From positions 868,001-932,000 of the forward strand of contig NZ_CP109007.1 of the NCBI RefSeq assembly GCF_036226665.1: DNA of 64,000 bases, given 5' to 3'. The translations under genes and the position numbers were made by a program. Shown here piece after piece: positions 8,432-18,963 of the stretch (position 1 is its first letter; each line of letters begins with the position of its first letter). The notes beneath the pieces are model-generated. The model was given only the letters and a program-made list of their open reading frames with translations, made no database searches and had not been told where the DNA came from. This stretch comes from Streptomyces sp. NBC_00691 (GTDB taxonomy: Bacteria; Actinomycetota; Actinomycetes; Streptomycetales; Streptomycetaceae).

Positions 8432-9424
8432 ATGAGGATGCTGATCAACGTCCCCGAGACCGTCGTCGCCGACGCGCTGCGGGGAATGGCCGCCGCCCAT
8501 CCCGAGCTCACCGTCGATGTCGAGCGACGGGTCGTGGTGCGGCGGGACGCGCCGGTGGCCGGAAGGGTCGCGTTGGTGTCCGGTGGCGGATCCGGGCACG
8601 AGCCGCTGCACGGAGGGTTCGTGGGGCCCGGGATGCTGGCGGCCGCCTGTCCCGGGGAGGTGTTCACCTCGCCGGTGCCCGATCAGATGGTGCGGGCCGC
8701 GGCCGCCGTCGACAGCGGCGCCGGGGTGTTGTTCGTCGTCAAGAACTACACCGGTGACGTGCTCAACTTCGAGATGGCGGCGGAACTCGCCGAGGACGAG
8801 GGCATCCAGGTCGCCAAGGTCCTCGTCGACGACGACGTGGCCGTCACGGACAGTCTCTACACGGCCGGCCGGCGCGGGACCGGCGGCACGCTCTTCGTCG
8901 AGAAGATCGCGGGCGCCGCCGCCGAGGAGGGCGCGCCCCTTGAGCGCGTGGAGGCGATCGCCCGGCGGGTCAACGAGCGCTGCCGTTCCTTCGGCGTCGC
9001 CCTGAGCGCCTGCACCACTCCGGCCAAGGGCAGCCCCACCTTCGATCTCCCTCCGGGCGAGCTGGAGTTGGGCATCGGCATCCATGGTGAACCCGGACGC
9101 GAGCGGCGTCCGATGATGACCTCCCGCGAGATCGCGGACTTCGCCGTCGACGCCGTCCTTGAGGACCTCAGCCCGGCCGGGCCCGTCATCGCCCTGGTGA
9201 ACGGGATGGGCGCCACCCCGCTCCTCGAGCTGTACGGGTTCAACGCCGAGGTGCAGCGCGTCCTGGGCGAGCGGCGCGTGCCGGTGGCCCGGACACTCGT
9301 CGGGAACTATGTGACCTCGCTCGACATGGCCGGCTGCTCGGTGACCCTGTGCGAGGTGGACGAGGACCTCCTGCGCCTCTGGGACGCGCCCGTGGAGACG
9401 CCCGCACTCCGCTGGGGCCGGTGA
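8432..9424 (+). CDS. dhaK: Dihydroxyacetone kinase subunit DhaK
   Basis: This 330-residue subunit binds dihydroxyacetone in the PTS-dependent kinase. The substrate is held as a hemiaminal on a histidine, here His218 in GIGIHGEPG, the position expected from E. coli DhaK. The N-terminal VSGGGSGHEPLHGGF segment forms the substrate pocket. AGGAGG at 8421-8426 sits five bases before the chosen ATG; an in-frame ATG 46 codons upstream would add a non-conserved basic extension. It is first in a tight dhaK-dhaL-dhaM operon. The product, dihydroxyacetone phosphate, feeds glycolysis; regulation is not evident from the sequence. Confidence 0.95.
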   Translation: MRMLINVPETVVADALRGMAAAHPELTVDVERRVVVRRDAPVAGRVALVSGGGSGHEPLHGGFVGPGMLAAACPGEVFTSPVPDQMVRAAAAVDSGAGVLFVVKNYTGDVLNFEMAAELAEDEGIQVAKVLVDDDVAVTDSLYTAGRRGTGGTLFVEKIAGAAAEEGAPLERVEAIARRVNERCRSFGVALSACTTPAKGSPTFDLPPGELELGIGIHGEPGRERRPMMTSREIADFAVDAVLEDLSPAGPVIALVNGMGATPLLELYGFNAEVQRVLGERRVPVARTLVGNYVTSLDMAGCSVTLCEVDEDLLRLWDAPVETPALRWGR

Positions 9425-9451
9425 CGACGCGTGAGAGAGGAGAGGACCGAC

Positions 9452-10159
9452 GTGACACAGACCTTCGACGCCGACCTCCTCGTGCGCTGGCTGGCCGGCG
9501 TGGCCGAGGTCGTCGACCGGGAGGCGGACCGGCTCACCGAGCTCGACTCCGCCATCGGCGACGCCGACCACGGCGCCAACCTCAAGCGCGGCTTCGCCGC
9601 CGTGACCGAGACCCTGGCCAAGGACCCGCCCGCGACACCGGGCGCCGTGCTCACCGCCGCCGGTCGGCACCTGATCTCCACCGTGGGCGGCGCTTCGGGG
9701 CCGCTCTACGGCACGCTGCTCCGCCGCGCCGGCAAGGCCCTCGGCGACGACGAGCACGTCACCCGCGAGCAGTTGGCGGAGGCGTTCGGCTCGGGCGTGG
9801 CCGCCGTGTCCCAGCTGGGCGGCGCTCAGGTCGGCGACAAGACGATGCTCGACGCGCTCGTGCCGGCCGTCGAGGGGCTGCGGGACTCCTTCGGCGCGGC
9901 CCGCGCGGCGGCCGAGGAGGGCGCCCTCTCGACCGTACCCCTGCGGGCGCGCAAGGGCAGAGCCAGCTATCTGGGCGAGCGGTCGGTGGGGCATCAGGAT
10001 CCGGGGGCCACCTCCTCGGCGCTGCTGTTCGCGGCGCTCGACGAGATCGCCCGTGCGGGGACGACGGGGACGTCGGATGCCTCGGATACGTCGGGGACAT
10101 CGGATACGTCAGAGACGTCGGATGCGTCAGCGGCGTCGGGCAGCGAGGGGGTCTCATGA
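9452..10159 (+). CDS. dhaL: Dihydroxyacetone kinase subunit DhaL with a repetitive tail
   Basis: This 235-residue ADP-binding subunit transfers phosphate to dihydroxyacetone on DhaK. The Mg-ADP binding motif GDADHGANLKRGF and the second conserved VGGASGPLYGTL segment are present. The GTG at 9452 follows GAGGAGAGG; an earlier in-frame GTG at 9431 overlaps that site. The last 35 or so residues are a low-complexity Gly/Thr/Ser/Asp tail (repeats of SDTSGTSDTSETSDAS type) not found in normal DhaL, which ends near residue 200. The tail is encoded by imperfect nine-base repeats at about 10064-10150. It overlaps dhaM by four bases (ATGA). Confidence 0.93.
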   Translation: MTQTFDADLLVRWLAGVAEVVDREADRLTELDSAIGDADHGANLKRGFAAVTETLAKDPPATPGAVLTAAGRHLISTVGGASGPLYGTLLRRAGKALGDDEHVTREQLAEAFGSGVAAVSQLGGAQVGDKTMLDALVPAVEGLRDSFGAARAAAEEGALSTVPLRARKGRASYLGERSVGHQDPGATSSALLFAALDEIARAGTTGTSDASDTSGTSDTSETSDASAASGSEGVS

Positions 10160-10572
10160 GCGCGGCCGGATCCGGTCTCGTCGGCATCGTGCTCGTCTCG
10201 CACAGCGCCGCCGTCGCGGCCTCCGTCGCCGAGCTGGCCAGGGGGCTCGCCGGTGGCGGCGACCTCGCTCCGGTCCTCCCGGCCGGCGGGACCCCCGACG
10301 GTGGCCTCGGGACGAGTTCCGAGCTGATCTCCGAGGCGGCGAAGGCCGTCGACCGGGGCTCCGGTGTGGCCATCCTGGTCGACCTGGGGAGTGCGGTGCT
10401 CACCGTGAAGGCCCTCCTCGCCGAGGGCGACGAACTGCCCGAGGGCGCCCGGCTCGTGGACGCGCCGTTCGTCGAGGGCACGGTCGCCGCCCTGGTCACG
10501 GCGAGCGCGGGCGGGGACCTCGACGCCGTGGCGGCGGCAGCGTCGGAGGCGTACGCCTACCGCAAGGAGTGA
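10156..10572 (+). CDS. dhaM: PTS-dependent dihydroxyacetone kinase phosphotransferase subunit DhaM (EIIA domain only)
   Basis: This 138-residue protein is an EIIA-mannose-like domain that passes phosphate from HPr to ADP bound on DhaL. The phosphorylated histidine is His16 in VLVSHSAAVA, and the conserved VLVDLGSAVLTVK segment lies near residue 75. E. coli DhaM also carries HPr and EI-like domains; here only the EIIA part exists, as in other actinobacteria, so the general PTS enzymes must be supplied from elsewhere. The ATG overlaps the dhaL stop, implying coupled translation. Confidence 0.92.
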   Translation: MSAAGSGLVGIVLVSHSAAVAASVAELARGLAGGGDLAPVLPAGGTPDGGLGTSSELISEAAKAVDRGSGVAILVDLGSAVLTVKALLAEGDELPEGARLVDAPFVEGTVAALVTASAGGDLDAVAAAASEAYAYRKE

Positions 10573-10770
10573 GGGCACAGGACCTGCGCGGGGCCCCTCA
10601 AGTGGCCGGGTTTCAGGTGCCGTTTGGCCGGAACTCGGCCGCTGTGGCCGCGTGGGTGCGACCTACTCTTGGAGGTCGCGGCCATGAGACGGCCGCGCTG
10701 CCGGGCCTCTCCGGGCGCCGGCGTCCACCCGTGGTCCACCTGGTCCGCCCAGGTGGTGAAGGAGGGGCAC

Positions 10771-11046
10771 ATGGGCAGTCTGTCGATCATGGTCGGTTTC
10801 GCGCTGGTGTGGCTGTTGGTCGCACTCGTGCCCCTGCGCGCTCCGTCCGCCCGCCGGGGGTGGGCGAAGGGCGTACTCGGCGTCTCGGCCCTGCTGGTGA
10901 TCGGCGCCGCCCTGTTCGGCGCCAACGCGGAGGTGTCGGCCGACTACGACGGCCCCGACCCCATGCTGCTCGGCGCACTCGTGGCAGCGGTCCTCGTGGC
11001 CCCTGGTGCGATCGCGGCCCTCGTACGCAACGCCAGGAACAGCTAG
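10771..11046 (+). CDS. Small membrane protein of unknown function
   Basis: This is a 91-residue protein with three hydrophobic segments (about residues 4-21, 35-52 and 66-86) and a short polar loop containing [16 protein letters not shown] precedes the ATG at 10771; an in-frame ATG at 10684 would add a basic segment without a better ribosome binding site. It stands alone between the dha operon and the cobalamin riboswitch. Nothing in the sequence points to a function. Confidence 0.6.
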   Translation: MGSLSIMVGFALVWLLVALVPLRAPSARRGWAKGVLGVSALLVIGAALFGANAEVSADYDGPDPMLLGALVAAVLVAPGAIAALVRNARNS

Positions 11047-11196
11047 GCGGCGGGAAAGCGGCAGGTACACGGCACCGCCGGCGGGAACGCCGGACGACCG
11101 CGGCGCCACCGGCGGGAATCGAGGAGGCCCAGCGCCCTCAGGAGCGGGAACCGGGAGCTCCCGCGCGGCGCCGCGGGGACCCTACAAGCACCCACA

Positions 11197-11226
11197 TTGT
11201 GATGTACCTGGTCAACGCACTAATGT
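11197..11226 (+). promoter_or_regulatory. Probable promoter of the riboswitch-cbi transcript
   Basis: TTGTGA (11197-11202) and TAATGT (11221-11226) are separated by 18 bases, directly ahead of the riboswitch. This is a fair match to a vegetative-type promoter. Confidence 0.45.
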
Positions 11227-11229
11227 CAC

Positions 11230-11412
11230 AGGGCCTTGGTGTACGGGAAACCGGTGCAGTACCGGTGCGGCCCTCGCCACTGTGATCGGGAGGTCCGGCT
11301 CCACCCCCGCGGGGAACACCCTCGGGGAAGCCACTGGACCACGTCGGGAGACCGGCGTGGTGTGGGAAGGCGGAGTCGGGCGGAATGACCGTCAGCCAGG
11401 AGACCGGCCAGG
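11230..11412 (+). ncRNA. Cobalamin (B12) riboswitch upstream of cbiMNQO
   Basis: The leader shows the conserved cobalamin aptamer elements in order. These are a GGGAAACCGGTG-type stem entry near 11242, GCGGCCCTCGCCACTGTGA around 11268-11286, GAAGCCACTGG at about 11328-11338, a GGGAAGG element at about 11364, and the terminal CAGCCAGGAGACCGG box at 11393-11407. Binding of adenosylcobalamin normally represses the downstream genes. cbiM begins 44 bases beyond the last box, so the expression platform probably hides its ribosome binding site (GGAGAGGG at 11440-11447) or terminates transcription. Confidence 0.93.
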
Positions 11413-11455
11413 GTGCGTTGTCCATCCACGAGGTGCTGGAGAGGGTCTCCCAACC

Positions 11456-12154
11456 ATGCATATAGCCGAGGGGTATCTGCCCCCTGTGCACGCGGCCGCC
11501 TGGGGCGTCGCGTCCGCGCCGTTCGTCGTCCACGGAGTCCGCGCGCTGACCCGCGAAGTGCGGTCCCATCCTGAGTCCACCCTGCTGCTCGGCGCCGCCG
11601 GCGCCTTCACGTTCGTCCTGTCGGCACTCAAGTTGCCTTCCGTGACGGGGAGTTGTTCACATCCCACCGGTACGGGCCTCGGTGCCATCCTGTTCCGGCC
11701 GCCCATCATGGCCGTCCTCGGGACGATCACGCTGCTCTTCCAGGCCTTGCTGCTCGCCCACGGCGGGCTGACCACGCTCGGCGCGAACGTCTTCTCGATG
11801 GCGATCGTCGGACCCTGGGCGGGATACGGGGCCTACGCACTGCTCCGCCGGTTCGGTGCGCCGCTGATGGTCGCCGTCTTCTTCGGCGCGTTCGTCGCCG
11901 ACCTGTCCACGTACTGCGTCACCAGCGTCCAGCTGGCACTCGCCTTCCCCGACCCGGGCAGCGGCATCCCCGGCGCCCTCGCCAAGTTCGGCGGTATCTT
12001 CGCCGTGACGCAGATTCCGCTCGCGGTCAGCGAGGGCCTGCTCACCGTGCTCGTGATGCGTCTGCTCACCCAGTCCAGCAAGGGCGAGCTGATCCGGCTC
12101 GGCGTCCTCGCCGGGCGCACGCCGGAGCGACGCGAGGAGGCGATCGCGCGATGA
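11456..12154 (+). CDS. cbiM: Energy-coupling factor cobalt transporter, substrate-binding membrane protein CbiM
   Basis: This 232-residue integral membrane protein is the cobalt-specific S component. It begins [10 protein letters not shown]; the free N-terminal methionine amine and His2 are metal ligands in this family, so the start is functionally constrained and is confirmed by GGAGAGGG upstream. Further family motifs are [18 protein letters not shown] (the metal-binding His loop, residues about 63-80) and [13 protein letters not shown]. It works with CbiN, CbiQ and CbiO to import Co2+ for cobalamin synthesis and is under the B12 riboswitch. The stop overlaps the cbiN start (ATGA). Confidence 0.96.
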   Translation: MHIAEGYLPPVHAAAWGVASAPFVVHGVRALTREVRSHPESTLLLGAAGAFTFVLSALKLPSVTGSCSHPTGTGLGAILFRPPIMAVLGTITLLFQALLLAHGGLTTLGANVFSMAIVGPWAGYGAYALLRRFGAPLMVAVFFGAFVADLSTYCVTSVQLALAFPDPGSGIPGALAKFGGIFAVTQIPLAVSEGLLTVLVMRLLTQSSKGELIRLGVLAGRTPERREEAIAR

Positions 12155-12546
12155 GCCGGAACGCGAAGATCAACGCCCTGCTGCTGCTCGTCGTCGTCGC
12201 GCTCGCGGTCCTGCCGCTCGCGCTGGGACTCGGGGACCACAAGGAGGAGCCCTTCACGGGGGCCGACGCGGAGGCCGAGACCGCGATCACGGAACTCCAG
12301 CCGGACTACGAACCGTGGTTCAGCCCGCTCTACGAGCCGCCGTCAGGGGAGATCGAGTCGGCCCTGTTCGCCCTGCAGGCGGCCCTCGGTGCCGGTGTCC
12401 TGGCGTACTACTTCGGGCTGCGGCGCGGCCGCCGCCAGGGGGCGGCGCAGGCCGAGACGGCCGGGGTGGCCGGCGCACCGGGCGCCGGAGCCGGCGGAAC
12501 CGGGCCGGGCGTCGGTGGCGAAGCCCCCGGCGGGCCGGGCGCGTAG
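12151..12546 (+). CDS. cbiN: Cobalt transport protein CbiN
   Basis: This 131-residue auxiliary subunit of the cobalt ECF transporter has two membrane helices (about residues 7-28 and 71-91). They flank an extracytoplasmic loop with the family signature around [22 protein letters not shown] Gly/Ala-rich tail of about 35 residues follows the second helix. CbiN helps load metal into CbiM. It overlaps cbiM by four bases and is six bases from cbiQ. Confidence 0.93.
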   Translation: MSRNAKINALLLLVVVALAVLPLALGLGDHKEEPFTGADAEAETAITELQPDYEPWFSPLYEPPSGEIESALFALQAALGAGVLAYYFGLRRGRRQGAAQAETAGVAGAPGAGAGGTGPGVGGEAPGGPGA

Positions 12547-12552
12547 CCGCCG

Positions 12553-13302
12553 ATGCTGCCGATCGACGCGGCGGCGCACAGCAGTCGCTGGCGCCGCCGC
12601 CATCCCGCCGAGAAGGCGCTGCTCGGCTTCGGTCTCACCCTGTGCGCTGTCGGTCTGCCGCCGTGGCCGGGCGCGGTCCTCGTCGCCGCGGCCACGCTCA
12701 CGGTGCTGCTCGGTCCGGCCGGTGTGCCGGGCCGGGCGCTGTGGCGGGCGTTCCGGATCCCGCTCGGCTTCTGCGTCACGGGCGCGATCCCGCTGCTGTT
12801 CGAGGTGGGCGGCTCCCGGGGGCTCGTCGCTCTCGCGCCGGACGGTCCGACGCACGCGGGCGAGTTGCTGCTGCGGACCGCTTCGGCCTCGCTCGGGGTG
12901 CTGCTCTTCGCGTTCACGACGCCGGTGTCCGACGTCCTTCCCCGGCTGGTACGGGTGGGGGTGCCGGCGCCGGTGGTGGACGTGGCGCTGGTGATGTACC
13001 GGATCATCTTCCTGCTGCTCGACGCGATGTCCAAGATCCGTCAGGCGCAGGCGGCCCGGCTCGGGCACACCACGCGGGCCGCGACCTGGCGTTCTCTCGC
13101 GGGCCTCGGTGCGACCACGTTCGTACGGGCCTTCGACCGGGCTCAGCGCCTGCAGTCCGGGCTCGCCGGGCGCGGGTACGACGGGACGCTGCGGGTCCTG
13201 GTGCCCGGGTGCGCGCTCTCCCGCCCGTTCCTCGCCGCGACGGGCGTCCTGCTCACCGGACTCGTCGCCCTCACCCTCGTACTGGAAAGGCTCCTTCCGT
13301 GA
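12553..13302 (+). CDS. cbiQ: Cobalt ECF transporter T component CbiQ
   Basis: This 249-residue transmembrane coupling protein links CbiM to the ATPase. It has about five or six membrane helices and the cytoplasmic coupling region with two Ala-Arg-Gly motifs, seen here near RLGHTTRAATWRS and SGLAGRGYDGTLR. The start ATG follows the cbiN stop by six bases without a strong ribosome binding site, suggesting translational coupling. The GTG of cbiO overlaps its stop. Confidence 0.92.
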   Translation: MLPIDAAAHSSRWRRRHPAEKALLGFGLTLCAVGLPPWPGAVLVAAATLTVLLGPAGVPGRALWRAFRIPLGFCVTGAIPLLFEVGGSRGLVALAPDGPTHAGELLLRTASASLGVLLFAFTTPVSDVLPRLVRVGVPAPVVDVALVMYRIIFLLLDAMSKIRQAQAARLGHTTRAATWRSLAGLGATTFVRAFDRAQRLQSGLAGRGYDGTLRVLVPGCALSRPFLAATGVLLTGLVALTLVLERLLP

Positions 13303-14159
13303 CGTCTCCGACCCCTGTCGTGGAACTAGTGAACGCCGGCTTCGCCTACGAGGACGGCCCCCCGGTCCTGTCCGGTGTCGACTTCGCCGTCGCGGAGGGG
13401 CGGGCGGTCGCGCTGCTCGGCCGCAACGGAAGCGGCAAGACGACGCTGCTTCGCCTGCTCAGCGGCGGGCTGCGGTGCGTGAGCGGGTCGCTGCGCCTGG
13501 ACGGTACGGAGGTGGCGTACGACCGGAAGGGGCTGACCCGGCTGCGGACGACCGTGCAGCTGGTGGTGCAGGATCCGGACGACCAGCTGTTCGCCGCCTC
13601 GGTGGACCAGGACGTGTCGTTCGGGCCGATGAACCTGGGACTGCCCGAGGACGAGGTACGGCAGCGGGTACGCGAGGCCCTGGAGGCGCTGGACATCACG
13701 GCACTCGCGGACCGGCCGACCCATCTGCTCTCGTACGGGCAGCGCAAGCGGGCGGCGATCGCGGGCGCGGTGGCGATGCGGCCCCGGGTCCTGATCATGG
13801 ACGAGCCGACGGCCGGTCTCGATCCGCACGGGCAGGAGCGGCTGCTCGACGCGCTCCGGCGGCTGCGGGAGGCCGGTACGACGGTGCTGATGGCCACGCA
13901 CGACGTGGATCTCGCGTTGCGCTGGGCGGACGAGGCGGCGGTGCTCGCCCCGTCGGGGCTGCGGACCGGGCCGGTCGCGGAGCTCCTCGCGGACGACGTG
14001 CTGCTCGACGAGGCCCGGCTGCGCCACCCCTGGGGCACGACGGTGGCCCGGCTGCTCCGCACCCACGGCCTGCTCGCCCCGGGGGCCGCGGAGCCGCGGA
14101 CGCCGGAGGACCTGGACGCCTGGCTCGGAGCGACGGCGACGTCCGCCCGTACCGCATAG
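13299..14159 (+). CDS. cbiO: Cobalt ECF transporter ATPase CbiO
   Basis: This 286-residue ABC ATPase has Walker A GRNGSGKTTLL (near residue 46), Q-loop VVQDPDDQLFAASVDQDV, signature LSYGQRKRAAIAGA, Walker B RVLIMDEPTAGLDP and the switch histidine in MATHDVD. Q-loop and signature sequences are typical of group I ECF ATPases. It forms the energy module with CbiQ. GTG start at 13299 overlaps the cbiQ stop. A short inverted repeat follows 14160 but I see no strong terminator. Confidence 0.95.
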   Translation: MTSPTPVVELVNAGFAYEDGPPVLSGVDFAVAEGRAVALLGRNGSGKTTLLRLLSGGLRCVSGSLRLDGTEVAYDRKGLTRLRTTVQLVVQDPDDQLFAASVDQDVSFGPMNLGLPEDEVRQRVREALEALDITALADRPTHLLSYGQRKRAAIAGAVAMRPRVLIMDEPTAGLDPHGQERLLDALRRLREAGTTVLMATHDVDLALRWADEAAVLAPSGLRTGPVAELLADDVLLDEARLRHPWGTTVARLLRTHGLLAPGAAEPRTPEDLDAWLGATATSARTA

Positions 14160-14216
14160 CTCGGCGCTCCGCGCCCCGGAAGCTACCGAGTAGTAGACAT
14201 CACGTCCCGAATCTTC

Positions 14217-16304
<2,088 letters not shown>

Positions 16305-16336
16305 TCACCGTGGCCGGCCACTTCTAGGATGCGTTC

Positions 16337-16873
16337 ATGTCCCTCCCGCACGCGATCCTCACCGCGCTGCTCGAGAAGCCGTCCTCGGGCCTCGAACTGA
16401 CGCGCCGCTTCGACAAGTCGATCGGCTATTTCTGGTCGGCCACGCACCAGCAGATCTACCGTGAGCTGGGCAAGCTGGAGCAGGCGGGGCACATCCGTGC
16501 CCTGCCCGCCCCGGTGCCGGTACGGGGACAGCGCAAGGAGTACGAGGTGCTGCCGGCGGGCCGCGAGGAACTCGGCACCTGGGTGGCGCGGTCCGAGGAC
16601 CCGAAGCCCATGCGGGCCGCCCTGCTGCTCCGGATGCGGGCGGCCGCGGTGGTCGGCGCGTCAGGCCTGCGCGCCGAGCTGACCCGTCATCTCGTTCTGC
16701 ATCAGCAGCAGTTGGATGAGTACCTCGCGATCGAGACCCGTGACTTCCCGAACGAACGCCGCCACTCGGAACCCGACCGGCTGCGCCACCTCGTCCTGCG
16801 GGGCGGGATCGAGATGGAGCGCTTCTGGGTGGAGTGGCTGACCGGCGCACTGGACGAACTCGGGGCGGAGTGA
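16337..16873 (+). CDS. PadR family transcriptional regulator
   Basis: This 178-residue regulator has an N-terminal winged helix with the PadR hallmark residues (LPHAILTALLEKPSSGLEL, FWSATHQQIYRELGKLEQAG) and a C-terminal helical dimerisation domain (Vir_act_alpha_C-like, ERFWVEWL). PadR proteins are usually repressors released by small aromatic or lipophilic ligands. Its place just after fadH, with which it may be co-transcribed, suggests control of fadH through the palindrome at 14217-14230; this is inference. Confidence 0.9.
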   Translation: MSLPHAILTALLEKPSSGLELTRRFDKSIGYFWSATHQQIYRELGKLEQAGHIRALPAPVPVRGQRKEYEVLPAGREELGTWVARSEDPKPMRAALLLRMRAAAVVGASGLRAELTRHLVLHQQQLDEYLAIETRDFPNERRHSEPDRLRHLVLRGGIEMERFWVEWLTGALDELGAE

Positions 16874-16901
16874 CGCCGGGGGCGGGATCGTCCGGTCGCG
16901 G

Positions 16902-17291
16902 CTAGGCGAACCACAGCGAGGAGTGCCGGTGGCGGGCGGGAGGGATGTCCACGGTGTCCGCCGCGTCCGGGGTGACGGTTCCGTCAGGGGCGTTCACGGC
17001 GCTCAGGACGCGTCCCACCTGGGCGCGCAGGCGCCGGCGCGCTCGGCGTTCCTCCTGGGCGGACCAGCGTGCGACGCCGGAGTCCTGGTTGAAACGGGGC
17101 CATCGGCGGAAGACCACGAGGCGGCGGATCGTGCGCGGGTGAGGATGCTCCCGATCGGCGCCGGTCCCGGCGCGGCGGGCGGAGGCGTGGCGCAGGTCGT
17201 ACAGCACGAGGGAACGCCAAGGGGCCCCCGGTGTCTTCTCGGCGGCCGGCCGGCGACGTGAGCGGGGGATGTGGTGTGCGGTGCGTGCCAT
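16902..17291 (-). CDS. Small basic protein, unknown function
   Basis: This is a 129-residue Arg-rich protein without membrane segments. A central part (RSLVLYDLRHASARRAG and RTIRRLVVFRRWPRF) and a C-terminal DIPPARHRHSSLWFA segment look like conserved blocks rather than random translation. GGAG lies six bases before the ATG at 17291. The 5' untranslated region carries an eight-pair hairpin at 17311-17331. It converges on the PadR gene with a 28-base gap. No function can be proposed. Confidence 0.55.
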   Translation of the reverse strand: MARTAHHIPRSRRRPAAEKTPGAPWRSLVLYDLRHASARRAGTGADREHPHPRTIRRLVVFRRWPRFNQDSGVARWSAQEERRARRRLRAQVGRVLSAVNAPDGTVTPDAADTVDIPPARHRHSSLWFA

Positions 17292-17310
17292 GGGACTCCG
17301 TCGGTGGGCA

Positions 17311-17331
17311 CCGCCAGGTATCTCCTGGCGG
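17311..17331 (-). promoter_or_regulatory. Eight-pair hairpin in the leader of the 129-residue gene
   Basis: CCGCCAGG, a five-base loop TATCT, then CCTGGCGG form a perfect stem 20 bases upstream of the start codon on the minus strand. It could act as an RNA control element or as an operator dyad. Confidence 0.35.
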
Positions 17332-17489
17332 GCTACCTGAAGCCCATGGGTCCGGTCGAACGTTCCTGCGCCATGTGCGGCACCCTAGCCGTGCCCCGAT
17401 GCGGCCGAAACCGAGTGGCGGTGGCGGCCTGCGTCGCGTACCCCCGTGGATACTGGGCCGTGGGAGTTCCACGAAACGAAAGGGCGGGT

Positions 17490-18878
17490 ATGGCGGACGA
17501 CTTGGGGCATCGCGCGACACGTCACGCGGTGGTCATCGGGGGAAGTCTCGCCGGGCTGCTGGCCGCCCGGGTGCTGGCGGAGCACGCGGAGAGGGTCACG
17601 GTCGTCGAGCGCGACCGGCTGCCCGAGGGCCCGGAGCCGCGGGCGGGCGTCCCGCAGGGCAGGCACCTGCACGTCCTGATCGAGGGCGGGCAGCGCGCGC
17701 TCGACGAGCTGCTGCCGGGGTTCACGGACGAGTTGACCGCGCTGGGGGCTCCTACCGTGGGCGCTCCCGCCGACATGATCCAGTGGCAGAACGGCAGGTG
17801 GTTCCGGCGGACCACCGCCACCACCCGGCACTACACCGGCCCTCGCCCCCAGCTGGAATGGCTGGTGCGGCAGCGCGTGCTGGCCGATCCGCGGATCGAG
17901 CTGATCGAGAACACCGAGACGGTGGGCCTGACCGGTGACTCCTCGCGGGTCAGGGGCGTACGGCTGCGCGAGCGGGGCGCGGGGTCCGGCAAGGAGACCC
18001 GCACCCTGACCGCCGATCTGGTGGTGGACGCGTCCGGGCGGTCCACGAAGGCCGCCGACTGGCTGGCCGGGATCGGCGCGGAGGCCCCGCACGAGGAGAC
18101 CCTGGACACGGGGCTCGCCTACGGCACCCGGGTGTACCGCACCCCGGGCGGGGCGGACACCGACGCGACGGGCTACTACATCGTGCCCAACCCCGCCCAG
18201 GTGTACAGCGGTGTGGTGCTGCCGCTGGGCGACGGGCACCATCTGGTGACCCTCTCCGGGCTGCGCGGGGACGAACCGCCCACCGAGGAGGGCGCGTTCG
18301 AGGAGTACGCGAAGCGGCTGCCGCATCCGGTGATCAGCGACTGGCTGGCGCGGGCGGAGCCGGTGTCTCCGGTGTACGGCTTCCGGAAGACGGCCAACAT
18401 CCGGCGCCGGTACGACCGTCCGGGCCGCCGTCCGGCCGGCTTCCTCGCGACCGGCGACGCGCTCTGCGCCTTCAACCCGATCTACGGGCAGGGCATGGCC
18501 GTCGCCGCGCTCAGCGCGGTCGCCCTGCGCCGGGCGCTCGCCGACCCGAAGCGCACACCGACGACCCGTGCGGTGCAGCGGGCGCTGTTCGACGCCTCTC
18601 GGCAGGCCTGGGACATCTCGGCGGGCGCCGACAAGAAGATGCCGGGCGCGACCGGTGACGCGGCCCGGCCGGGCCCGCTGGACCACATCGTCGGCTGGTA
18701 CCTGGGCCGGGTGGTGGAGCGGTCCGCGGGCGATCCGGTCGTGGGGGCGTCGTTCCGTGCGGCGATCACCCTGACCGCCCCGCTGACGAGCCTCTTCGCC
18801 CCCTCGGTGGCGCGGGCGGTGCTCTTCGGGCCGGTCGGCGAGACGCCGCCGGGACCGCCTCTGCGGCGCGACGCGTAG
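17490..18878 (+). CDS. FAD-dependent monooxygenase/oxidoreductase
   Basis: This 462-residue flavoprotein is of the group A hydroxylase or geranylgeranyl-reductase type. The N-terminal dinucleotide fold has VVIGGSLAGLLAARVLAEHA followed by VVERDRLP. The DG motif is seen as VVDASGRST near residue 180, and the second FAD motif as GFLATGDALCAFNPIYGQGM near residue 325. The ATG at 17490 follows AAAGGGCGGG. It stands alone, without a partner reductase or cluster, so its substrate cannot be told. It converges on the DUF2252 gene, with a strong terminator between. Confidence 0.82.
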   Translation: MADDLGHRATRHAVVIGGSLAGLLAARVLAEHAERVTVVERDRLPEGPEPRAGVPQGRHLHVLIEGGQRALDELLPGFTDELTALGAPTVGAPADMIQWQNGRWFRRTTATTRHYTGPRPQLEWLVRQRVLADPRIELIENTETVGLTGDSSRVRGVRLRERGAGSGKETRTLTADLVVDASGRSTKAADWLAGIGAEAPHEETLDTGLAYGTRVYRTPGGADTDATGYYIVPNPAQVYSGVVLPLGDGHHLVTLSGLRGDEPPTEEGAFEEYAKRLPHPVISDWLARAEPVSPVYGFRKTANIRRRYDRPGRRPAGFLATGDALCAFNPIYGQGMAVAALSAVALRRALADPKRTPTTRAVQRALFDASRQAWDISAGADKKMPGATGDAARPGPLDHIVGWYLGRVVERSAGDPVVGASFRAAITLTAPLTSLFAPSVARAVLFGPVGETPPGPPLRRDA

Positions 18879-18885
18879 GGAGTCG

Positions 18886-18932
18886 CGCCGGGGGCCGGGC
18901 CGAGGCCGTGGGGCTCGGTCCGGCCCCCGGCG
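18886..18932. terminator. Strong bidirectional terminator
   Basis: CGCCGGGGGCCG (18886-18897) pairs with its complement at 18921-18932. Additional inner pairing of GCCGAG with CTCGG extends the stem. It lies between two convergent genes. Confidence 0.8.
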
Positions 18933-18963
18933 TGTGACGGTGGGCTCTTCGGCGCGTCGCTTC

